DNA of 7,207 nt from Campylobacterales bacterium (GTDB lineage: Bacteria > Campylobacterota > Campylobacteria > Campylobacterales > QNZT01), in contig WGAE01000159.1 of NCBI GenBank assembly GCA_015489185.1, positions 1 to 7,207 on the forward strand. Direction: 5' to 3'. Below the pieces are notes generated by a model. The model ran no database searches and had not been told where the DNA came from. It saw nothing but the letters and a program-made list of their open reading frames with translations. Each line of letters starts with the position of its first letter. Within the stretch, counting starts at the first letter, position 1. Both the position numbers and the translations under genes were made by a program. Of this stretch, positions 1-6,414 are shown in pieces.

Positions 1-1710
1 GTAGATACACTTTTATTTTATCTCTCTTTCAAACTCGCATACAACCTGCGATTCAATTTTCACATTCCTGAGGAGCATATCCGGGGCTTTCATGAACTGG
101 TCTGGATATATATCGGGTGTAAAGTGACGGTACTGTTTGCTTTGAAAGGGTATTTCATCACTTGGCGATACTTCGTGCTTGAAGATGTCAAAAAGTTGCT
201 GTCGGCACTGATCATTGCCGCACTGCTCTTTTTTGCGTATGTCAAGCTCTTCTATCACGGGGCGTTTCCGCGAACCGTACTACCGATCGATTTTCTGATC
301 TCTTTCTTTTTGACGGGAACGTTTCGTTTTGCCAAAAGGATACTGCAGGGTGCCGGGGGGAAGAGTATCAATAAGAGTGTGATTATCGGGGCAAACCAGA
401 AAGCGGCGCAGATTATTGCTTCGGCCTATAACGGTATTATCGATTATTTTCCCGTAGTGATTGTTGATGACGATAGATCGATGGTTGGATCCTATTTGAG
501 CAATAGAAAAATTTACTCTTGCGACGAACTCGAATCATTGATCTTAAAGCACGGTATCAACAGTGCCATCATTACCAAAGCGTATACACCGGATGAACTC
601 GATGCGCTTTTTGAACGGCTTAAAAAAGCGGGAATAGAGCATATCAAACTTTCAAAACTACTGGGAGATAAAGAGGATCATTTGCGCGATATTGCTATTG
701 AGGATCTTCTTGCCAGACGTCCCAAAGATCTTGACACGAAGGTGATCGACAGATTGATCGAAGGGAAGGTGGTGATGATCACCGGGGCAGGGGGGAGTAT
801 CGGCAGTGAAATTGCCAGACAGTGTGCCAGAAGCGGTGCGAAGCGGTTGATTTTGCTCGATCACAGTGAGTACAACCTTTACCAGATCAGTGAAGAGATT
901 TTACATCATGATGTCGTACCGCTGATGCAATCGGTTGTGGATAGAAAGCTGCTTGAAAAAGCGTTTGTCAAATACCGCCCGCAGATTGTCATTCATGCCG
1001 CAGCCTATAAACATGTGCCTCTCTGTGAAGAGAATGTGGAAGGGGCGGTACTGAATAACATCATCGGGACCAAAAATACGATCGATCTTGCCGTTGAATA
1101 TGGAGTCGAAAAATTTGTGCTTATCTCGACCGATAAGGCGGTACGTCCGACCAACGTGATGGGTGCGACCAAACGGGTGTGTGAGCTTTATGCTCAGAAT
1201 GTCGAGAGTAAAAATACACTGATCACGGCGGTGCGTTTCGGTAACGTGCTTGGTTCCAGCGGCAGCGTGATTCCAAAATTTAAACGGTTGATTGCACAGA
1301 ATCGGCCGCTGACGATTACCCATCCGGAGATTACACGCTACTTTATGCTGATTCCCGAAGCGTGTCAACTGGTGCTCCAGGCGGCGGCGATAGCACAAAA
1401 GAACGAACTCTTTATCCTCGATATGGGTAAACCGGTCAAGATCGTCGATTTGGCACGGAAAATGCTCAAAATTTACGACAGAGAAGATCTGGGTATCGTT
1501 TTTACGGGACTTCGTAAAGGAGAAAAGCTTTACGAAGAGCTGCTCATAGACGAGAGCGACAAAAAAACGATGTATGATTCGATTCTGGTATCCAAAACGA
1601 CGGTTTACGATATCGATAAGTTGAATCGAGATATTGAAGAATTATTGATTACTGAAGATAAGGTGAAAAAACTTAAAGATATTTTACCTGAATTTCATCA
1701 TGAAGTCTGA
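1..1710 (+). CDS. pglF: Membrane-anchored UDP-sugar 4,6-dehydratase, PglF/WbpM/CapD family (5' end outside window)
   Basis: The frame is open from base 1 with no stop, and its first codons already read as a membrane helix followed by the family's LRF-N-F-x-IPEE pattern. The GTG at 124 is therefore internal and the gene starts upstream. In-window length is 569 codons; from memory, C. jejuni PglF is about 590, so roughly 20 residues are missing. Numbering by window codon: membrane helices at about 1-20 (partial), 33-52, 66-85 and 93-110; a Rossmann-like CoA_binding_3-type domain at about 125-222; then an extended-SDR catalytic domain. That domain has the NAD-binding TGAGGSIGSE at 261-270, AAAYKHVPL near 332-340, STDK at 376-379, and MGATK at 387-391, where Met replaces the usual SDR Tyr, as is known for large WbpM/PglF enzymes. 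Family role: NAD-dependent conversion of UDP-GlcNAc to the 4-keto-6-deoxy sugar on the inner membrane face, for protein glycosylation or surface polysaccharide. The family is certain; the symbol is tentative because capsule or LPS paralogues look alike. Confidence 0.88.
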   Translation, partial: VDTLLFYLSFKLAYNLRFNFHIPEEHIRGFHELVWIYIGCKVTVLFALKGYFITWRYFVLEDVKKLLSALIIAALLFFAYVKLFYHGAFPRTVLPIDFLISFFLTGTFRFAKRILQGAGGKSINKSVIIGANQKAAQIIASAYNGIIDYFPVVIVDDDRSMVGSYLSNRKIYSCDELESLILKHGINSAIITKAYTPDELDALFERLKKAGIEHIKLSKLLGDKEDHLRDIAIEDLLARRPKDLDTKVIDRLIEGKVVMITGAGGSIGSEIARQCARSGAKRLILLDHSEYNLYQISEEILHHDVVPLMQSVVDRKLLEKAFVKYRPQIVIHAAAYKHVPLCEENVEGAVLNNIIGTKNTIDLAVEYGVEKFVLISTDKAVRPTNVMGATKRVCELYAQNVESKNTLITAVRFGNVLGSSGSVIPKFKRLIAQNRPLTITHPEITRYFMLIPEACQLVLQAAAIAQKNELFILDMGKPVKIVDLARKMLKIYDREDLGIVFTGLRKGEKLYEELLIDESDKKTMYDSILVSKTTVYDIDKLNRDIEELLITEDKVKKLKDILPEFHHEV

Positions 1711-1724
1711 ATTTAAAAGAAAAT

Positions 1725-1746
1725 TTGATACGCTTTAAGCTAAAAT
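1725..1746 (+). promoter_or_regulatory. Candidate sigma-70 promoter for the 705-residue protein gene
   Basis: The 68-bp gap after the dehydratase stop carries TTTAAGC directly followed by TAAAAT at 1741-1746. This resembles the AT-rich extended -10 regions common in Campylobacterota, which often lack a clear -35 box. A TTGATA at 1725-1730 is only 10 bp upstream, too close to serve as a standard -35. No terminator hairpin is visible after the dehydratase stop, so read-through from upstream is also possible. Confidence 0.45.
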
Positions 1747-1765
1747 AGAAATAAAAACAAATATT

Positions 1766-1781
1766 AAGGTATGTAGCTTTG
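1766..1781 (+). promoter_or_regulatory. Ribosome binding site deciding a TTG start
   Basis: AAGG at 1766-1769 is followed after 9 bases by TTG at 1779. No in-frame ATG or GTG lies near, and the TTG gives a complete signal peptide. An ATG at 1771 in another frame is immediately followed by TAG and lies one base from the AAGG, so it is not a plausible gene start. Confidence 0.6.
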
Positions 1782-3896
1782 AGACTCTTTTTACTGATTT
1801 CCTTTATTCTGTTTTCGAGTTTAAATGCCGCTGAATTGACTGAACAAACACGTTCACTCGGTCCCGGAGAGAAAGCGACGTTTCATCCCAAACAGGGTGA
1901 GTCTCTCTCTGTGATTAAAGATTTGGACCATATTGTACCGGATGCGAATTACGACATTCAGATGCGTAACGGGGCGCATATCTATTTTCAAAACAAAAAC
2001 GTTAGCGAAGACACTTATATCATTTTCAATGAAGAGAGAGCATCCGGAGATGTTGTTTTGGTCAAAATCAACAAGGGGTATTTTCTGCTTAAAACCCAGT
2101 CTTACCGAAAACTTCCCAAAACGGTCAAGAAGTTACTGCATGCAAGTGCAAAAAAGAAGGAACATCGGATCCGAATCGATAAAGAGAATAATATTATCAT
2201 CGAATCGGATGCATTCTGCTTCGATGATCAGGGAGAGATCGTACCTTGTAATTCTCCTGCCGCCTTGACTGCACGATCCCAAAGTACCGAAGTCGTTTCG
2301 CAACCAAAGGGAACCGAAACGAATACCACAACCGAACACGATCGTAATCAAACAGCTGCTGCGACGGTAAAAGCACAAAAGAAAGAGGAGAAAAAAGCGG
2401 GGGTTATCGATCTCTTTACCCAGAAACTCAAAAGCGCGTTTGAAAAGATCACACGTGTACTTAAAGAGAAAAGCCCAACCGCAACGGTGCAAAAAAAAGA
2501 AGAAGTATCAAAAAAACTCTCAAATGAATCCAACCGTACCGAACGTAAAACAGCGGCACAGGTGAAGATGCCATCAATGGTTAAAGCTTCAGAACAGAAC
2601 AAAACCGATATTGAACACTTCAACAAACTTTCACAAAAAGAGATTTCCGCGACGGCACCGATTGCACGTCCGAAGTTTGAGACACTACCTCCAGTTCCAC
2701 CTTCAGGATCGTTCGAACAAGTCAATGCCAAATCGTTCCCTGCACCTTCAGCGGTTACCTCTTCGGTGGAGATTGCAAACAGAGGGATCGATGCAGAGGC
2801 ATCCAAAGTGCCTTCAGGTGTGATCGAAAAACCGGTGATCGCTTCCGCGACATTGCCGCAGGATCGGTTGCCGGTTACGCAGGTTAGCCGTCAAACAAGA
2901 CCGCAGGCAAGCCGGCTATCTGTTCCCAGAGAGGAGATACCGACAGCATCCGTCATATCCAAACCTGTAACTCCGCCTGTGGCATATCCAGCGATGACGC
3001 TTCCGACGGCACCTTCCGCAACACGTCCGACGCTCTCTTCGTCACCGACGCCTCCGGTACCTTCTGCCGCTGTTTCACAAAAAGAGCGTGTGCCTGCCGT
3101 CATGCAACAGAGACCGCCTGTTGCGGCACAACCGAAACCGCAAACGCTTCAGGCACCGCCGGTACTCTCTGCGCCGTCCGCACCGGTGATACCTGAGCAA
3201 GTTCCGGTTGTCGCCAAAACTGAAACGCAAAAGCCGCAACCCGTGCAACCGCCTGTGGTGACCGAGCAGTCGGAAGCAACGCAGCCGCAAAGCAACAAGA
3301 TTGTGATTACCAAGATTATCTCGAAAAAGAGCACGCCCGGAGGTGCAGAAGGGATCGATTCGATGCGAAACCGCGTCATCGGCGGTGGATATGCCGATCG
3401 CAATCCGACGGGGAAAGTGCATGTCAAAGCCTACTGCAATCGCAAACCGGTTTCGGCATGGGTGGAGGTTTTTAAAGGAAAACATCGTGTCAAAACTTTC
3501 TATACAGGGATCGGTAAAGAGGTACGATTGCCTGCGGGTACATACGTGTTGAAAGCAACATACCGTTCCGGTACCTCCAAACAGCGTAAAAATCTCGGGA
3601 AGATTCGTCTGGATGAGGGTGAAACGGTACATAAAAGGGTCTACTTTAGTGTTGGTAAGCTAATTGTCGTCGCAAAGCGTAAAGGGCAACCGGCATATGT
3701 CAAAATCGAGATTTACAAACACGGCTCCAAATCCCGTTACGCCTATACTTTCTCTTCTCCGGAAACCGGAACGGCACGATTGCAACTCTCTGCCGGTACG
3801 TATCGTATTGTCGTCAAAGAGCACGGCAATACCAAAACATTTGACAATATTCGTATCAAAGGGGATACCTCACGTACGTTGCGGGTGGACTTTTAA
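1779..3896 (+). CDS. Exported protein of unknown function: Pro-rich linker and two tandem C-terminal beta-rich domains
   Basis: I do not recognise this 705-residue protein. TTG at 1779 is chosen as start because AAGG at 1766-1769 lies 9 bases upstream and the product begins with a clear signal peptide (MRLFLLISFILFSS, probable cleavage after Ala17 or Ala18). Residues about 19-160 form a small domain with Cys147 and Cys157, which could pair as a disulfide. Residues about 195-290 are Lys/Glu-rich and charged. Residues about 295-505 are low-complexity Pro/Ser/Ala/Thr/Val with six PPV motifs, a likely disordered spacer resembling TonB-type or wall-spanning linkers. Residues about 545-624 and 626-705 are two related beta-rich repeats, each with an AGTY turn (PAGTY, SAGTY), recalling carboxypeptidase-regulatory or PEGA-like folds. 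Inference: a periplasmic or envelope-associated protein whose linker separates two folded ends. No catalytic motif is seen. It appears to be monocistronic, with candidate promoters on both sides. Confidence 0.85.
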   Translation: MRLFLLISFILFSSLNAAELTEQTRSLGPGEKATFHPKQGESLSVIKDLDHIVPDANYDIQMRNGAHIYFQNKNVSEDTYIIFNEERASGDVVLVKINKGYFLLKTQSYRKLPKTVKKLLHASAKKKEHRIRIDKENNIIIESDAFCFDDQGEIVPCNSPAALTARSQSTEVVSQPKGTETNTTTEHDRNQTAAATVKAQKKEEKKAGVIDLFTQKLKSAFEKITRVLKEKSPTATVQKKEEVSKKLSNESNRTERKTAAQVKMPSMVKASEQNKTDIEHFNKLSQKEISATAPIARPKFETLPPVPPSGSFEQVNAKSFPAPSAVTSSVEIANRGIDAEASKVPSGVIEKPVIASATLPQDRLPVTQVSRQTRPQASRLSVPREEIPTASVISKPVTPPVAYPAMTLPTAPSATRPTLSSSPTPPVPSAAVSQKERVPAVMQQRPPVAAQPKPQTLQAPPVLSAPSAPVIPEQVPVVAKTETQKPQPVQPPVVTEQSEATQPQSNKIVITKIISKKSTPGGAEGIDSMRNRVIGGGYADRNPTGKVHVKAYCNRKPVSAWVEVFKGKHRVKTFYTGIGKEVRLPAGTYVLKATYRSGTSKQRKNLGKIRLDEGETVHKRVYFSVGKLIVVAKRKGQPAYVKIEIYKHGSKSRYAYTFSSPETGTARLQLSAGTYRIVVKEHGNTKTFDNIRIKGDTSRTLRVDF
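3411..3893 (+). repeat. Tandem duplicated domain at protein level
   Basis: Residues about 545-624 (3411-3650) and 626-705 (3654-3893) of the 705-residue protein align along their length. Each starts with Gly-Lys-hydrophobic (GKVHVKA, GKLIVVA), has a conserved Pro then a V-E-V/I-E-I strand, an Arg-Leu strand before P/S-AGTY, and ends with an I-R-(L/I) strand then (R)VYF or RVDF. The similarity is clear in protein but weak in DNA, so the duplication is old rather than a recent copy event. Confidence 0.65.
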
Positions 3897-3906
3897 CAAA
3901 AGACGC

Positions 3907-3912
3907 TATAAT
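3907..3912 (+). promoter_or_regulatory. Consensus -10 box (TATAAT) upstream of the structured RNA and mqnC
   Basis: TATAAT at 3907-3912, preceded by GACGC and by the AT-rich run CTTTTAACAAAA at 3890-3901, lies 11 bp after the stop of the preceding gene. No good TTGACA-like -35 is found at 16-18 bp, which is usual in this phylum. A start site near 3919-3921 would place the transcript's 5' end right at the foot of the long stem at 3924-4036, which supports the assignment. Confidence 0.6.
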
Positions 3913-3918
3913 TTCTCG

Positions 3919-4051
3919 TTGAGTCCACTGAAAAATCTGATTTACGAAAACATCTGCAGCGGAAGGGTCGAAATCCGGTACGGATTTCGGGGTACCCACC
4001 GCGAAGCCGTTTGAGAGAAGCAGATTTTTTAGTGGAATCCATTTTTTATTT
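3919..4051 (+). ncRNA. Candidate structured RNA (rod-shaped), free-standing sRNA or mqnC leader
   Basis: Pairing read by eye: bases 3924-3939 are complementary to 4021-4036 over 16 consecutive positions, including one G-U, giving a long closing stem. It may extend across a G/A mismatch to 3921-3922 with 4038-4039. Inside, AAAC 3948-3951 can pair with GTTT 4009-4012, GCGG 3959-3962 with CCGC 3999-4002, and GGGT 3965-3968 with ACCC 3994-3997. A 9-bp hairpin, 3969-3977 with 3981-3989, is capped by GUA. The whole forms a rod of about 115-130 nt, with a TATAAT box just before it and a U-run at 4042-4051 just after. There is no ATG inside. It lacks the SRP RNA core (GGAAGG-AGCAGCC type), is too short for 6S or tmRNA, and lacks TPP, cobalamin or c-di-GMP riboswitch signatures as I know them. 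The structure is well supported by complementarity; the identity and function are unknown. Confidence 0.6.
4021..4051 (+). terminator. Possible intrinsic terminator or attenuator at the 3' end of the structured RNA
   Basis: The 3' arm of the long stem (4021-4036, perhaps to 4039) is followed within a few bases by TTTTTTATTT at 4042-4051. The closing stem is AT-rich in its middle, unlike a classical GC-rich terminator, so efficiency is uncertain. Because the U-run lies only about 12 bases before the mqnC ribosome binding site, termination here would also control mqnC expression. Confidence 0.35.
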
Positions 4052-4063
4052 CGAGAAAAGGGT

Positions 4064-4076
4064 GGAGAGGATTATG
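4064..4076 (+). promoter_or_regulatory. Ribosome binding site fixing the mqnC start
   Basis: GGAGAGG at 4064-4070 is followed by ATG at 4074. This decides against a TTG at 4011 in the same frame, which has no purine-rich site at suitable spacing and would place codons inside the 3' arm of the structured RNA. A second ATG at 4083 is less well spaced. Confidence 0.8.
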
Positions 4077-5135
4077 GCACGTATGACAAACGAAGAGGCG
4101 CTCGATCTGATCCGAAACGCGGATCTGCAGACGCTGGGACGGATGGCGCTTGAAAGAAAGCGGGAGCTTCATCCCGAAAAGATCACGACTTTTGTCGTCG
4201 ATCGCAATATCAACTACACCAATGTCTGCTGGGTCGATTGCAAATTCTGCGCCTTCTACCGCCACGGCAAAGATGACGATGCCTATGTGCTCAGTTTTGA
4301 AGAGATCGGCAAGAAGATTGAAGAGTTGATCGCCATCGGCGGGACGCAGATTCTCTTTCAGGGCGGTGTCCATCCGAAACTGAAAATCGAATGGTACGAA
4401 GAGCTGGTTGAGTGGATTCACACCAACTATCCGACCATCACGATCCACGGATTTTCGGCGATCGAGATCGACTATATCGCACGCATCTCCAAAATCTCTT
4501 ACCGAGAAGTACTGGAGCGTCTGCATGCGAAGGGACTCTTTTCGATTCCGGGTGCCGGGGCGGAGATTTTGAGCGACAGGGTGCGGGATATCATTGCCCC
4601 CAAAAAGCTTGATGTCCAAAGCTGGCTTGAAGTACACCGTCAGGCGCACAAGGTCGGCATCAAATCGACCGCGACGATGATGTTCGGTACGGTCGAAACC
4701 GATGAAGAGATCATCGAACACTGGGAGCATATCCGCAATCTTCAGGATGAGACGGGCGGCTTTCGGGCCTTTATCATGTGGAGTTTTCAGCCAAGCCACA
4801 CGAAACTGGCGCAGGAGATTCCGACCATTACCAAACAATCCTCCAACCGCTACCTAAGACTGCTCGCCGTCAGTCGGCTCTATCTGGACAATTTTAAAAA
4901 TATCCAGAGTTCATGGGTGACACAAGGCAGTTACATCGGTCAGCTGGCGTTGCTGTTTGGTGCCAACGATCTGGGCAGTACGATGATGGAGGAGAATGTC
5001 GTCGCGGCGGCTGGTGCGGTCAACCGCATGAATCAGGAGGAGATGATCCGTCTGATCGAAGATGTCGGCGAAATCCCCGCCAAGCGTGATACGGCGTACA
5101 ATATTCTGGAGGTTTACGATAAAGCACATGTTTAA
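4074..5135 (+). CDS. mqnC: Cyclic dehypoxanthine futalosine synthase (radical SAM), menaquinone biosynthesis
   Basis: The 353-residue product carries the radical-SAM cluster motif C52-x3-C56-x2-C59 in the context NYTNVCWVDCKFCAFYR, typical of MqnC. Further family segments are the ILFQGGVHP motif near 103-111, GFSAIEI, a glycine-rich AGAEILSDRVR segment, and STATMMFGTVET. The sister enzyme MqnE has a different cluster context (closer to TNVC-x3-CxFC-S), so MqnC is preferred. Known role: using S-adenosylmethionine and a 4Fe-4S cluster, it cyclises dehypoxanthine futalosine to the cyclic form in the futalosine route to menaquinone, the main respiratory quinone of Campylobacterota. It acts in the cytoplasm. 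Length is normal for the family. It begins the downstream gene run, with its stop overlapping the next start by 8 bases. The other mqn genes are not in the window, which is usual for this phylum. Expression may depend on the structured leader segment upstream. Confidence 0.93.
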   Translation: MARMTNEEALDLIRNADLQTLGRMALERKRELHPEKITTFVVDRNINYTNVCWVDCKFCAFYRHGKDDDAYVLSFEEIGKKIEELIAIGGTQILFQGGVHPKLKIEWYEELVEWIHTNYPTITIHGFSAIEIDYIARISKISYREVLERLHAKGLFSIPGAGAEILSDRVRDIIAPKKLDVQSWLEVHRQAHKVGIKSTATMMFGTVETDEEIIEHWEHIRNLQDETGGFRAFIMWSFQPSHTKLAQEIPTITKQSSNRYLRLLAVSRLYLDNFKNIQSSWVTQGSYIGQLALLFGANDLGSTMMEENVVAAAGAVNRMNQEEMIRLIEDVGEIPAKRDTAYNILEVYDKAHV

Positions 5136-5175
5136 AATCTTCACACTATTTTTTCTGATACAAGGAGTTCTTTTG
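5108..5175 (+). promoter_or_regulatory. Two competing translation starts for the M16 gene
   Basis: ATG at 5128 gives a signal peptide but its only purine-rich site, GGAGG at 5108-5112, is 15 bases away, longer than usual. Downstream, AAGGAG at 5162-5167 lies 5 bases before an in-frame TTG at 5173, which would yield a form starting MSATVEH without the signal peptide. Overlap with the end of mqnC may help initiation at 5128 by coupling. Confidence 0.45.
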
Positions 5176-6414
5176 AGCGCAACGGTAGAGCATATCAAAG
5201 TCGGAAATACCGATATACCGCTTATTTTTGAAAAAGATACGACCCTGCCGATCGCATCGATGCAACTGGTCTTTCAAAACAGCGGCAGTATCGCCGACGG
5301 TGAGCATCCCGGGATCGCCTCTTTTTCGGCGTCGCTGCTGGGTGAGGGGACCAAAAGTCTGGGTGCGGTCGGGTTTGCCAAAAAGCTGGAAGATAACGCG
5401 ATCCATCTCTCCGCGAACGCGGGCACCGAGACCTTCGTGCTGGAGCTGGAGTCGCTGAAGGAGCAGTTCGACAAAGGTGTCATGCTGATGGCCGACCTCC
5501 TGAAGGAGCCCAACTTCACAAAAGAGAGTTTCGAAAAGGTGCGGTTGCTGAAACTGAGCCGCATCAAGCAAAAAGAGAACGATTTCGACTATATCGCAAG
5601 CCTCAATCTCAAACTGCTGGTCTACAAAAACACGCCGCTGGGACACCCTTCGATCGGTACGAAAGAGAGCCTGCAGAAGTTGACGCTTCATGATGTACAG
5701 TCGTTTATCGGATCGCATCTGGTACTTAGCCGTGCGATCGTGGTCGTCGGCGGTGATATGACGCTTGAAGAGGCGAAACAGTTTGCTCAAAAAGCGCTCG
5801 AACCGCTGCAAAAGGGGAGCATGGAGCCGCTTCCGTTTGTCAGCCATACGGAAAAACCCTCACAGGTAGTTGCCAAAAAAGATACGAAACAGGCGTATAT
5901 CTATTTCAGCGCACCGCTGCATGTCAAGGCGGATGATCCAAACCGCTACAAAGCCAAAGTTGCCGCGTTTATTCTCGGTGCGGGCGGTTTCGGAAGCCGT
6001 CTGATGGAAGAGATTCGCGTCAAGCGCGGGCTTGCCTATTCGGCTTACTGTCGCGCCAATATCAACAAATCGCACACCTCTCTCAAAGGGTATCTGCAGA
6101 CTAAACTGGAGTCGCAGGATGAAGCGATCAAACTGGTCAAAGAGGTGATTGATGATTTTGTCGCAAAAGGTGTGACGGAGGAGGAGCTAGCGCAGGCGAA
6201 ACGGTTCATCTCCGGTAGCGAGCCGTTACGCAACGAAGTCCTCTCTCAGCGACTGAACCGCACCTTTATGGAGTATTATCAGGGGCTTGGTGTGGGGTAC
6301 CACCAAAAAGAGCTTGAGAAGATCGAAGCGCTGAGACGTGAAGAACTCAACGCCTTTATCAAAGCACATCATGAGATCGGGAAGCTCAGCTTTTCGATCG
6401 TTACGAAGAAGTGA
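5128..6414 (+). CDS. Exported M16-family peptidase homologue lacking the zinc site (probable non-catalytic subunit)
   Basis: From ATG 5128 the product has 428 residues: a signal peptide (MFKIFTLFFLIQGVLLSA), then the two M16 half-domains. In the N-terminal half, the segment aligning with the family's zinc motif (A-HxxEH-ML-x-x-GT) reads ASFSASLLGEGT at 64-75, so both zinc His and the catalytic Glu are replaced (Ser65, Ala68, Ser69). The C-terminal half keeps GSRLMEEIR-VKRGLAYS, with Arg297 and Tyr304 matching the Arg/Tyr pair of M16 proteins. In known two-subunit M16B enzymes one partner carries zinc and the other this pair; inference: this is the second type, acting in the periplasm with a partner encoded elsewhere. 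From memory, Helicobacter pylori has the same mqnC-M16 gene order (YmxG-like). The start overlaps the mqnC stop by 8 bases, and the stop overlaps the recG GTG by 4. An upstream in-frame start near 5062 would bury the signal peptide and is rejected. Confidence 0.88.
   Translation: MFKIFTLFFLIQGVLLSATVEHIKVGNTDIPLIFEKDTTLPIASMQLVFQNSGSIADGEHPGIASFSASLLGEGTKSLGAVGFAKKLEDNAIHLSANAGTETFVLELESLKEQFDKGVMLMADLLKEPNFTKESFEKVRLLKLSRIKQKENDFDYIASLNLKLLVYKNTPLGHPSIGTKESLQKLTLHDVQSFIGSHLVLSRAIVVVGGDMTLEEAKQFAQKALEPLQKGSMEPLPFVSHTEKPSQVVAKKDTKQAYIYFSAPLHVKADDPNRYKAKVAAFILGAGGFGSRLMEEIRVKRGLAYSAYCRANINKSHTSLKGYLQTKLESQDEAIKLVKEVIDDFVAKGVTEEELAQAKRFISGSEPLRNEVLSQRLNRTFMEYYQGLGVGYHQKELEKIEALRREELNAFIKAHHEIGKLSFSIVTKK

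Noticed and set aside
901..1398. Minus-strand open frame opposite the dehydratase
   Set aside because: It is a shadow of the conserved catalytic domain, rich in His, Arg and Phe as expected from reverse reading; no start signal.
1725..1730. TTGATA as a -35 box for the 705-residue protein gene
   Set aside because: Only 10 bp separate it from the -10 box at 1741, too short for sigma-70 spacing.
1771..1776. ATG-TAG start-stop element before the TTG start
   Set aside because: Only one base separates it from the AAGG, too close for initiation; probably chance, though start-stop elements can affect translation.
3075..3632. Minus-strand open frames opposite the Pro-rich linker and C-terminal repeats
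   Set aside because: The low-complexity GC-rich linker leaves several antisense frames open by composition; products are Arg/Gly/Ser-rich without domains.
3936..3951. CTGA followed by GAAAAC, recalling hammerhead ribozyme core boxes
   Set aside because: The required CUGANGA is not present (CTGATTTA) and the stems around it do not form the three-way junction.
3919..4051. SRP RNA, 6S RNA, tmRNA or a common riboswitch as identity of the structured RNA
   Set aside because: The SRP core motif is absent, length is well below 6S and tmRNA, and no TPP, cobalamin, glycine, c-di-GMP or preQ1 signature was seen by eye. A covariance-model search could still overturn this.
4011..4073. TTG at 4011 as an earlier start for mqnC
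   Set aside because: No ribosome binding site is seen before it, the added 21 residues are not part of the family, and the codons fall in the 3' arm of the RNA stem and its U-run.
4029..4838. Long open frame on the minus strand opposite mqnC (about 269 codons)
   Set aside because: It lies fully antisense to a well-recognised gene, has no sensible protein motifs, and no ribosome binding site was seen. It is a by-product of the codon use of mqnC.
5062..5127. Upstream in-frame start for the M16 gene inside mqnC
   Set aside because: It would overlap mqnC by over 70 bases and put a charged extension ahead of an otherwise clean signal peptide.
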